Positions 33,351-43,329 of a DNA stretch of 64,000 bases are shown piece after piece. The position numbers were made by a program, and so were the translations under genes. The notes beneath the pieces were generated by a model. The model was not told the origin of the DNA, did no database searches, and saw only the letters and a program-made list of their open reading frames with translations. How positions within the stretch are numbered: the first letter of the stretch is position 1; every line of letters starts with the position of its first letter. Source of the stretch: Liquidambar formosana (taxonomy: Eukaryota; Streptophyta; Magnoliopsida; Saxifragales; Altingiaceae); the NCBI GenBank assembly GCA_039720395.1, contig CM077826.1, positions 21,267,053-21,331,052 on the forward strand, given 5' to 3'.

Positions 33351-33951
33351 TGGTTAAGACAACAAGTGTTCAAAAGACTCAGACTATAGTGAAAGTACAA
33401 GAGGATACTCCTAAAACTCTAATGTCTAGATCACTATGGTTAAGAGTAACATATCAGCTAAGGGTAAGGAGGTTGTAAATTCTGGTATACCTTCTTTGCA
33501 AAACAAATATGAGGTGTTTGACTCTCCTTGTGGAAATATGGTAGACCTGATTATGAATCGGATGGATCTCCCCATCACTCAAGATCCTGGGAAGGCAAGG
33601 CCTAAAGTGAATAGGCTCCCAATCCTAGCTTTTTGGACGCTGCCTTAGCTAGCTTAAAGCTCAAACCTGCCATAAAAATCCTGCATCAAAAATCCTAATT
33701 CCCCTTCAAAATCTCCTAGTGGGAAAGGTTTTAATGTCAAGTTCTTTAGTCTAGAACCAGGCTGGTGTAGTTGCTTTGCTTTCCTCCCATCGGGATGTGA
33801 GGGTTTTTATTTTTTGAGGTTGTTTTTTGATGCCCTTTGAGGGCTTGTCTTGCGCTTCATGTATATCTTTGTTTTTTGGATTATAATTACTAACTTATTC
33901 AAAAAAAAAAAGAAAAAAAAAAACCAAATAAAAGAAAAGGATAAAACAACA
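33351..33951 (+). mobile_element. LINE-type retroposon with 11-bp target duplication
   Basis: ACATACAACTA stands at 33340-33350 and again at 33952-33962, just after an A-rich tail (33900-33951). A broken reading frame (SLQNKYEVFDSPCGNMVDLI) resembles the end of plant LINE ORF1. It is followed within 200 bp by a 3' UTR-like passage (TTTTGGATTATAATTACTAA before the tail), so most of the element, including the polymerase, is missing. Confidence 0.65.
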
Positions 33952-34559
33952 ACATACAACTAAAGAATTAATTCAAATGAATGCTTATCTCAATAGATTA
34001 CAATCAATTAATTTTGTGTGCTCCACAATTTTTAGTGCAAAATTAAGTTATATATACATGAAACTATGAAAGAGTCCGTATGGGCGAAAAAGCTAAAGTA
34101 GATAGGGAATTGCAATACTATTGTACTAGAGTAAAATGAATTCCAATGAGGCTCTATTTGTTTGGCTGAAATCAGAACAATCGGAATAGAATGTGATTTA
34201 ATTCAGACCTAGAAACAAGATAAGAAAGGAGAAGAGAGCAAATTGAGAAGAGGGGAGAAAGGTGTGCGTATCTACTGTTTATAGCTGGAATGAGAATACT
34301 ACAGCTTGGAATGTAATTGGATTGAGATTCTCAAAAAACTTATGATTCCACCCTTTCTTTGCTACCTTCTTCTTTCATCTCTCTTGTTATCGTTGGTCAT
34401 CATTAGAATCTCATATATTAAGGTGGCGTAATTTATGCATTGTCATGTCACTCAATAAATTTTACCTTTTCAATTTGGATTAAGATCGAAAGATACAAGA
34501 TTTAACACAAATTTTGACAGAGACTTTTATAACTCTATCTCTAAATCATGTTTTAAAAA

Positions 34560-35830
34560 ACCTACTTGGTGCTACCCTCAAAATTCGGGAGGCGATGGCT
34601 TGGCACCCTCTAATGTGTGGTACCATGCTGTCGTGGGATCTGGGGACAATCCAAGTGGACGATGGTCATTGTGTAACGTCTGATTGATTAAGGGCCTATT
34701 TATCTATATTTGGTGATTTAGAATTGGTTTGGTTGATCATTTGAACGTCTAGGGTGTTTCACTTTAAAGTGGCTGCCTCCCTAAACGAAGACCTTCACAA
34801 TAATGTGAAACTTGGAGTCGACATCAATTACCGGTTTAAAGACGTAATTGATTGTCTTTAAGTGTATTGAAAGCCAACCATTAAGTCTGACTTGAATTTT
34901 AATGACTCCTAAGGTCTTTCTTACAAAAGGTATGGGTACGAAGGTTTTGTTGAGGAGTGGGGAGGCATTAACATCCCCTCACACCCGTTGATTGGAGCCA
35001 CGGTTTCCATGTCTTAAATTGCACTCTCTCTTAAATTCTAAATTTTAAACAAATTCTCATATAAAGCATGCATGTGATCTTGACATTGCATCAAGTAAAA
35101 AGGCAGTCCTGTCTTGTTTTAAAAACTGAAAGATGACATACATTTTTGTTTTGAAAGATGCATTTAAAAGATGGAAATTGATTTTAATTTGCAAGATGCA
35201 TTGAAAGATGGCAATTGATTTTAATTTGAAAGATGCATTGAAAGAGGGGTATGATAACCCAAAATCATGTGTGAGTGTGTGCTATGAAATATGGCATGTG
35301 ATTTTATTTTAAAAGATGCAAAGACAATATATATAAATTTTTGCTTTTTGTAAGATGTGAAACAAAGATTATGTATACACATGGCATTAAACTACAAATA
35401 ATATCGATTGAGCGTCTTTGGAACGCTATGCATTCAAATTTGCTTGTGTGCAAATCCAAATTACACAACACTGATTTTAGCAATTCATTGAGTAGCTTTA
35501 AGAAAAAAAGATTTACTTTGATATGAATTGAATTAAATTTGATTTGAAAAAAAAAAAAAAAAAAAGAATTTTGAATTTTCTTGTAAAAATATTTGAATTT
35601 TGAATCAACTTGATTGAATTGAAAAATTAATTGAATAAAATGGCTTGAACAAAATATAGTATGGCTATTTGTTAAAATATTTGCAGAAAAATTTAGTAGC
35701 CTTTCAGCTGAAAGAATGTATCTTGTTTGTGAAAATATCTATGGAACTTTCAACAGTATTCCATCTTCGTGGAACCTCTGGCGATTACGGAAGCGCTATT
35801 TGGGAGCGCGTGCGCATGGCTATGACGGCA
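34560..35830. mobile_element. Possible Gypsy (Tat-like) LTR fragment
   Basis: The passage near 34940-34990 (ggttttgttgaggagtgggg then aggcattaacatcccctcac) and a CTCTGGCGATTACGG word near 35776 resemble conserved stretches of Tat/Ogre LTRs and leaders. No boundary or target duplication was found. The middle part (35100-35700) is AT-rich with imperfect repeats of 'ttttaatttgaaagatgcattgaaaga'. Confidence 0.3.
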
Positions 35831-36225
35831 TCTTACCGTTACAACAAATATCATTTTGTTATATATATTCCCTTATACACGGTCAATACATAAATAATAA
35901 TGAAGAATCTTGCAAAAGAACAAACGTTATTCCTTTTTACAGATATACATGTTGGGCTGATTGTTTTCAGATCTCGCTACCCAGGTGAGTGTGCTTATTA
36001 TTAATATGGACATCCAAGCATGATTGAAAAATATAATCGACTTACTTGTTTCAACTAAATAAATTGAGTAACAATTTTTAATTAGTGTCTTAGAAATATG
36101 GCTAGGCTGGCTGGTTCTTTTCAGATCTCTTCTACCCAAAGTTTTGAATAGTATTCCTGTTGTAATTGTTACTCAATTTATTTATTTAAATCCAAATAAA
36201 CCAATTGTATTTTTCTGTGCACAGA

Positions 36226-36226
36226 G

Positions 36227-36268
<42 letters not shown>

Positions 36269-36270
36269 GT
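36226..36270. repeat. (TA)n(CA)n microsatellite
   Basis: A TA run followed by ACACACAC. Simple sequence. Confidence 0.8.
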
Positions 36271-36511
36271 CGGTAATCCTCAATAATTAATCTCGAGCAT
36301 TTGTACACAAGCTACATCACACAAACGAATTAATAACACAATAAATCAAATTGAAACAAAAGGAACCATTTATACATTCTCTTTTGATCTACTTTGAACA
36401 GTACAAAATACTTCGAAATATTACATAGAGCTGAAAAATAAAATTTTTGTTTGCCCATGTGGGCCTTTGATTCTCTTTCCCCAAATTTATTTATGTTCTC
36501 TCTTTGGTAGT

Positions 36512-37209
36512 CAAGGGCGAAGTCAGGATTTGAAATTGACTTGGGCTAAGTAAAAAGCTAACAAACATACAATATATATTGGGGCCGTTATTGGTACCCT
36601 AAGATTGACTTTCTTTTTATCCCCCATTTGTTAAACTTATCAAAGTTTCATGAAAAATATGAAAGGTTTTCATGAAAAATGGCAATATTGATTATTAAAA
36701 TTACATTATTTTGAAAAATTTCGTAAAAGAAATTTTTTCAAAAATCTATCGTTTAAATAGACTTTTTGGCCGTTTAATGAAACAGAGATTATAAATAGCC
36801 AAAAAATCCACTTAAACAAAAGATTTTAGAAAAAAATTATTTTATAATGTTGTTCAAAATTATGTTATCTAGTATGTGGCCATTTTTTATAAAATCTTTC
36901 GTATTTTTCGTAAACCCTTCAAAAATTTTAAAAATAAGGTATAAAAAACAAGTTTTAAGATGTTAATAGAGGTCCAATTATATATAAATTAAACTTACAG
37001 CCTATTTTTTCTTTTTTCTTTTTTTACTATATTATTGCAAACATTTGGACTGTAAAATATGACTTGGGTTAATGAGCAATTTCTTACTTGAGCTAAGACA
37101 CACTTAAAGATAAAAATCAACTTAATAAATATTTTTAAAAAAAAATAAAAAAATGAGGAGGGCTACCTGAGCTGCAGCGTAGGTTGGGGTCAACATACCT
37201 CCGCCCTTG
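36512..37209. mobile_element. hAT-like element with a fold-back element inside
   Basis: The ends are CAAGGGCGAAGTCAGG and, reverse complemented, CAAGGGCGGAGGTATG. Flanks TTGGTAGT and CTGGCAGT match at six of eight bases. The middle (about 36575-36976) is an AT-rich palindrome of the family seen at 38312-38713. No transposase. Confidence 0.6.
36575..36976. mobile_element. Degenerate fold-back MITE, same family as 38312-38713
   Basis: The left half (ttcatgaaaaatatgaaagg and a word like attattttgaaaaattt) pairs with the right half. The internal words match the cleaner copy at 38312-38713, including the 'tttaaatagactttt' core. The ends have decayed. Confidence 0.5.
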
Positions 37210-37226
37210 CTGGCAGTGGTACCCAA

Positions 37227-37450
37227 ACCCCCAATTTTTTTTTTTTTTTTTTCCTTTCTACCCGTCCTACTCTCTGTCTCTCCTTCTCTTTCTATTTCCT
37301 TCTTTTTTTATTCCTTCTCCTCTTTTTCTCCCCACATTTCCTTCCCTTTCTCCCTCTTCCTTTTCCTCTTTCTTTTCTACCCGTGCCTCTCTTCTTTTTT
37401 GGCTTTTTTTGTCCGCTCCTTTTTTTCTTCCCTCCCTTTTATATATCTAT
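37227..37450. repeat. Pyrimidine-rich (CT)n tract
   Basis: Some 200 bp of nearly pure C/T on the plus strand. The 84-90 aa ORFs across it encode only Phe/Ser/Leu/Pro runs and are not genes. A TA microsatellite follows at 37629-37662. Confidence 0.8.
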
Positions 37451-37625
37451 ATATAGGATGATGATCAGGTAAGCATGTGCTGATATAACTTATATCAAAA
37501 TCTGCATTGGGAGTTGTATCTTGTGCATTAGTGAAATGTGAGGTACATTGAATCAATGCAAGGGGTATAACCCCCAATACATAGTACTAATATAACTTAT
37601 ATTAGCACGTGCTGATGAGATCACC

Positions 37626-37669
<44 letters not shown>

Positions 37670-38311
37670 TTTTGATATAAAAGCTTTCATCATGCAAGAT
37701 ATCTAAGTATCTTATTTGATCATGATAGTTCATAAATAATGTGTGTGGATATGTGAATTGATACGTGTTATTTACGAATAATCGTAATCAAACAAGATAT
37801 TTTAAAATATTCTACACATGATCAACCTTTTATATATTTATATATATATATAAAGAAAAAAAAACAACAACAATGAGGAAATAGGGAGAGATGCAGATTT
37901 GCCTCCAGGTGACGAAGAAATAGAATAAAATATTTATAAAAAATACAAGGAGGTTTATCTCTTCCCCTTTTTTTTTTTTTTAAATTTTTTATTTTTCATG
38001 GGCCTCACCGCCTCACTTTCTTTCTCCCTTTGCTGAAGCTTAAGCTTTGTATATATATCCTAGCGAAAAAAAAAAAAAAAACCCCTAGTGGCCTAGCAAA
38101 AAAAAAATGCTCATGTTTTTCAATTCTGGTTTGCATATACATCCTAGCACAAAAAAAAAAAAGAAAATACAAAAAGGCAAAGAAAATAAAAGAAAATAAA
38201 TCCAAATTTCAAGTTAATGTTTTTCGGGAGTTGGCCATAACCCTAATAAGATATCAGAAGAAATACAGATATTGGCTGGCACGCTATAAGATCATTAGTC
38301 AAACTTAAGAC

Positions 38312-38713
38312 TTAGGGAACGGCTATTGCAACCCCCTTTCTTATCACCGCACCTTTATCCTTTAGGTTTTTAAGCTTTTATGCAAAATATAAAAGGTTTT
38401 TATTAAAACCGGTCGTGATATCTACTAAAAAACATCATTTTGAACAACTTTGTAAAAGAGAGTTTTTCCTAAATTTATCATTTAAATATACTTTTTAGCA
38501 ATTTATAGCATTTATTTCATTTTTTGTCAAAAACTCTACTTAAATGATAGATTTTGAAAAAACTTTCTCTACCAAGTTGTTCAAAATGATGTTTTTTAGT
38601 GGACCAAGTAATAGTTTTTGTAAAAACATTTTATATTTTTCATAAAATCTTAAAAACAAAAAAAAAAAGGGTGAGGTTATAAGAATGGGGGGTTGCAATA
38701 GCCGTTCCCTGAG
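38312..38713. mobile_element. Fold-back MITE (almost complete palindrome, ~400 bp)
   Basis: The left end TTAGGGAACGGCTATTGCAA and the right end, reverse complemented TCAGGGAACGGCTATTGCAA, are the tips of arms that pair for nearly the whole length. The core includes 'catcattttgaacaact' in both orientations. TTAAGAC stands at 38305-38311 and again at 38714-38720 as a probable target duplication. No coding capacity. The superfamily is not clear (MULE-like fold-back is possible). Confidence 0.8.
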
Positions 38714-39865
38714 TTAAGACCATTTGTTATGTGGGCGCCGGAATGCCATAATGGGCTGAGCTGTATTATTGGCCTGATGGGCTGTCCAACACTATTTGTT
38801 ATTTTTTGAAGGTAGGAACTAGGAAGGGAAGTTTCCTCTCTAAAGATTAGGCCCTTTTGTGGTCTACAATTAGATTCTGTAGATCTGCCACTTTGTGTGT
38901 TTAGGTTATCTTATCTTGGAAGAAAAAAAATAAAACCTAAAAGATTTAAAGGGTAAGAAAACATCTCTTTTAGGTACTTCTATTGAATGTTGGGTCGAGT
39001 GGACTCCTGTGTTGTCAAACAAGATTAGGCCAACAAACATCTTTGGGTTAACAAATCACAAGGTCTAAAATTTTTTGCTGCTTCTTGGTTCTATCAAATT
39101 CAAGCCCAATACCAAAGTGCATAAATACATAACCCTCTCATCAATTGTTGATCTCCAGTAACATTTTTAGGACATGGTTAGTTACATTTTCCAAAAAAGA
39201 AATGATGTATGATTTTATTTATGGGGAAATTGGGGAATAGTCTACTTTTTGATAAAATATTGGCAATTAATCAAGTAAGAATTTTTCTAAGTCAATTAGT
39301 TAATGAAACTAAACTTATTTATCAATTAGTCACACTTTTTTTGAAAATCCCTGCTTTGCCCTTATTATTACTAAGGGCACTCATTTTTTTGTTATTAAGG
39401 GCAGCCTATGTATACTAACTTAGTTTTTTAGTGTTATAATTTTTAAAAACTTATAACTTACAATATGCATATCCGTTTTTTAAAAAAATTATATTTTTGG
39501 AACCTACTCGTCGACATCTTTGAAAAAAGATCCATATTCTTTAGGTAATTATTAAAAAAATTAAAACTGTAAAATTTTACTACTTGACACAATCTAACAT
39601 AATAGTTCACAAAGTAGTAAAATTTTACTACTTTACGAAATAAATTTTATTACTTTATGAAATAAATCTTACAATGAAGAAGTAAAATTGTATGGTTTTG
39701 TATGATTCACTTCATAAAACTAGTTTGATGAAATTCCATCTTACTTAAAGTCAACATAATTTGTAAAGTAAAGTCTTACTGTTTTATATACAATGACTAT
39801 AAAATTTTACTATTTTGTTAAATTGTAATAACTTAAAAAAAATGGATTGTACCATACCTTCTCTT

Positions 39866-40260
39866 TGAGAACACCATGTCAGTGACCAAATTCAATGCCA
39901 TGATCTCAGGCCTATTCCAACTTGGGAGTGCATATGAATGGGTTGTCACCAAAAAATCCTGCCGCTCCTCTGAGGGTGATCTTGTCTCACTTGTTGAAAA
40001 AGAACCAAAGCATCATAGGGGTGGTTCTAAGCCTAGTCTTGGGAAATGGAGGAAACCATACAGCAAGAGCAAAAGGCTGCTCGGAAGAAGAAGCACAATA
40101 GGATATATACAAAGAGCTGGCATTGGCTTTTCTTCTTTTGACAGTTGCAGCAAGGAGTCTCCTCTCTGCATAGGGCATCCATGTCTACTTCTTGCTCTTC
40201 CAAGGGATATCATTCCTACTGGTTGGTCTAGACTTGATTGGCGAACAGGTTGTATCATAA
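39866..40260 (+). pseudogene. 3' end of a CslC (cellulose synthase-like C) gene, captured
   Basis: The first frame reads [20 protein letters not shown] then [20 protein letters not shown] and [11 protein letters not shown] frameshift follows, then in the next frame [29 protein letters not shown], a stop, and [20 protein letters not shown] to a stop. This is the C-terminal cytosolic tail and last two membrane helices of CslC proteins, Golgi enzymes that make the xyloglucan backbone. Only the last part of the gene is present, with no start or catalytic domain. It is not functional. Recognition is from family memory and strong. Confidence 0.85.
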
Positions 40261-40499
40261 TAGGCTTTGTGGGGGATAAATATGTGGACTATATAAACAC
40301 AGGCAACATGGGCAGGCACCAAATGTGGAGCTTCATCAAAGTAAAACAACAATGGGGAGAGGCTGTAGAGGGACTGAGAATAATTTTCCTCTACCCTCCA
40401 ACTCCCAATCTAACCCCAAACTGCCCGATACAAGAAGAAATTGTGTTAAAAAGGATAGAAGAATTACTTCAATATGGAGACAATGCAAGTAGATAATAT
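40261..40499 (+). other. Unrecognised coding-like segment fused behind the CslC fragment
   Basis: It is in frame with the first CslC frame and open to a TAA-type end (stop at 40494-40496). It reads [35 protein letters not shown] and [20 protein letters not shown]. The composition is protein-like rather than random. I do not recognise the family. It may be a second captured exon. Confidence 0.35.
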
Positions 40500-41625
40500 G
40501 GAAGGGTTTTTTTTATTTATTATTTTTTGATTCTTTTGTTTTTGGGTCTTATTCTTTTGTAAGAAAAAATAGTCGTTTAAAGATCAAACAGGGAATTTTT
40601 AGTTAATAGTTGAAGAATCAGGACTTCAGAAGAGCAAGCTTTCAGATTTGGTTTCTTCAGATCTGGTGTTCGTCGTCGGAAGGACAAATCTTTAGATTTT
40701 GTTCGAAGGAACTCGACACCGACGAGCTTCGTAGTTGGTCGTCATCGCCGAAGGTCGAACATCAATAGAAAGCAGCCACTACCGGAGTTGTTGTTTGGGT
40801 TGGGGTTTGAGAAGAGAGATGGTGATGGGGTGGTTTCGGGGTAGAAGATGAAGAGGGGTAGGTGAAGAGAGAGGGAAAAAGAAATAACTCAATAAGAATG
40901 AGGGTATTTTAGTCAACTAAAAACCAAATAGACTAAGTGAGTTGAAAAAAGAGTTGGGTGACTGTTTGTTAAATAAGTTCTACTTGGTGGACTGATGGCC
41001 AAATCCCCCTTTATTTATTTATTATAGAAATGATCTCTTTTGGGAGATGCCAACCAATGTATTAAAGGTAAAAAGGAAGATCCGAAGGAAAGTCAAATAT
41101 AGGTACAGTTTTATTACGTATATTTATGGAGTGCTGTACCTATTCCATTGCTAATGGGGTCCAAGACCTTAAATTCAATTGAAACCATGATCTATTTGAA
41201 ACTAGATGTGACTTGTAGGGCTGACCCTTTCAAGATAGAGATGCAAGGGTGGGTGAATTTATTATAGGGATTGTCATGTACGGGGAACGTAACATGGAGT
41301 GAAAGCCACATGGATTTAATGGGTTTTCCATTAAATTGATATGACTGTTTTTTTCAATATGACAGATTAACAAAAAAATAGGTGCCTCGAGGTAACAAAA
41401 TCATTAGGACTAGAGGTATACCTTGTGCTGGTTAAATCCATCTTACTTGAGCTCAATACAAAATTTTGTCGGGTTTGAACAACAAATTTTTGGTTTATGG
41501 GTTTCGTTTGGATTGTTAAATATTGATATGAATTTGATTTGGGTTGGACTGGGCAAATGTCTTGTACATTAACCTACTCAATCCGGAACCAAAATTCATG
41601 TGATTAGTATAAAGCAAGTGATATT

Positions 41626-42042
41626 TGAAGAATTTCATTGCGACAAACATGAGATACGGTGTACATCACTACACCGTATTATTTACTTTAGGATTATAAC
41701 TTCTAGGAGAGAGAATCCCAATTTCCCATGTAGGAGAAAAGATAGGGTGTATGATGGTCCATTGTAAAGAATGAACCATCACACCCAATTGGTGATTGAA
41801 TAGGTATGACTATTGAGAAGAGGTCATGAGTCATCATAGGTGTCTAATGACCATTGAGATCATCTCAATGGTCACAATTGATACCTTTTGGGTGTCTATA
41901 AATACACCCTACAACAACCCTTCTCTCATTCATCAAATATAACAGTACGTATGTATTCTCTCCTTCCCAAACTCCTACATGTGATACATAGTCTGACGAC
42001 AGTAGGGAAATCCTTCATTGTTCTACCTTCCAGAATCTATCA
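41626..42042 (+). repeat. 5' LTR of the Copia element
   Basis: 417 bp. It contains a near-perfect 21-bp palindrome (ccattgagat-c-atctcaatgg, about 41851-41871) that is collapsed in the 3' LTR. A TATA-like 'ctataaatac' lies at about 41896. Confidence 0.93.
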
Positions 42043-42043
42043 A

Positions 42044-42056
42044 TGGTATCAGAGCC
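42044..42056 (+). other. Primer-binding site of the Copia element
   Basis: TGGTATCAGAGCC starts one base after the 5' LTR. This is the usual initiator-methionine tRNA primer site of Copia elements. Confidence 0.85.
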
Positions 42057-42069
42057 AGGTTCACATGTT

Positions 42070-42526
42070 GATGAAGAGAGTTGGTAACGCGAGGGAGTAC
42101 GTAGAGAAATTAAGGGTTAACCATTCAAGAGGATTGTTGGATGATATTCGTTGTGTTCTTGATAAAGAAATTTCAAATGTAGACACAACGATTCGTTTTT
42201 ACAATCATCATTTGAATGTTGTTAATCCTTAAGCCTACCCATTGACAGTGATTATTAGTGGTACGGATGCAAGAGATTTGAAAGTCATTGAAAGTGAATA
42301 CAACGAGAAAAAGAAGGCTCAAATCCAAGAGGGTTTGAGAAAATCTTCAAATTCTTCCAAAATTTTTGAAGAAATTCAAAGTTCTAATAAAGGGAAGAAT
42401 GTAATTATTAAGATTTCAGACAGTGATTCTGAGAAAAATCTCAATTTGGGTGATTCACAGAAGTCTTTTTTGCAGAAAAACGTCAAAAACACTGGTTTTT
42501 TTGCAGAAAATCACGAACAGTGGTGA
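42070..42526 (+). pseudogene. Reading frame upstream of gag in the Copia leader
   Basis: From an ATG near 42070 the frame reads KRVGNAREYVEKLRVNHSRG and CVLDKEISNVDTTIRFYNHH to a TAA at 42230-42232. It then continues in the same frame with DARDLKVIESEYNEKKKAQI and NVIIKISDSDSEKNLNL to a stop at 42526, about 150 codons in all. Charged, with no recognised domain. The placement between primer site and gag is unusual for Copia elements. It could be a former gag extension, a captured fragment or chance. Confidence 0.35.
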
Positions 42527-42589
42527 AATTTTCCGTCGGACCCGACCCATATCACTTCTGGATCGCAAAATAACCCAGTTCAGACCCTT

Positions 42590-42850
42590 CACTCGCCCAC
42601 ATGCTCCCCGAGGAGTGCCTACGCGCCGCCACGCGCCCAGGAGAGCCTTCATGCGTCGCCACGCGCCAGCCCCGCGTGCCACGCGCCTCCACGCACCAGC
42701 CCCGCGTGCCACGCGCCCATACGCTCACGGCCCACGCTTCACGTGCCTGCACGTGCCAGACACCAGGCCATTTTGGCCCGCCGCTCCGCGACCCGTCTTT
42801 GACCTGCCCGTGCGTGTTTTTGAACCCCCCTGCCTTTGACCCGCCGCTTC
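42590..42850 (+). repeat. GC-rich repeat tract in the Copia leader
   Basis: Very GC-rich compared with the AT-rich element around it. A 30-bp direct repeat (ccagccccgcgtgccacgcg...) starts at 42666 and 42696, and shorter CACGCGCC words recur from 42625 to 42725. ORFs on both strands across it (126-144 aa) are Arg/Pro/Ala-rich and reflect composition. Confidence 0.7.
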
Positions 42851-43329
42851 GACCCGCCTGCCCATCAGCCTCTCTCGGCCCAGCCCTGCTTCTACGGTCC
42901 AAATTGGGCCGGATTCGGCCCAATTGGCTCGAATCCGGCCCGTTGTTCTCGGTTTTGTTCAAAACCGACCTAGATTGCTGATACATTGGGTGTTAGCCCA
43001 ATTAGAGGTCCAAACGAGCCCGGATTTGCACCAAATTTGGTACCCCAACAAAATTTCGCGTCCCGGACGCAACCGTGGGATCAAAATCAATTTTTGGATG
43101 CAGCAAAAGTCACTTCTGAGCAGGCTGTACAAAGTGTATTACAAGAGGAAATTGGTGGACAAAAGCACAAATTGCCTTCCGAGGGAGAATTAATTCAGGC
43201 TTGTTCTAGTAGTTCTAGTAATTAGAATTTTATTTACTAAGAAACACATTTTTATTTACACATTTATTTTTTTTTAACACAATTTCTGTAATACACAATT
43301 AGATATTATATTTGTTTAATTTTTTTTTA

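Larger units (their letters stand above)
39223..41009 (+). mobile_element. Pack-MULE carrying host gene fragments
   Basis: The left end GGGGAAATTGG and right end, reverse complemented GGGGGATTTGG, are decayed terminal repeats with more diffuse likeness for about 100 bp. TTTATTTAT, 9 bp as expected for MULEs, stands at 39214-39222 and 41010-41018 (low complexity, so some caution). Inside is a fragment of a CslC gene (39866-40260), a second unrecognised coding-like piece, then a GC-richer leader-like stretch (40620-40860). No transposase. Confidence 0.65.

Noticed and set aside
37184..37461. 84-90 aa ORFs rich in Phe, Ser and Pro
   Set aside because: Pure pyrimidine tract; hydrophobic composition imitates membrane proteins.
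42455..42986. Arg/Ala/Pro-rich ORFs on both strands
   Set aside because: GC-rich repeats stay open in several frames; no conserved domain.
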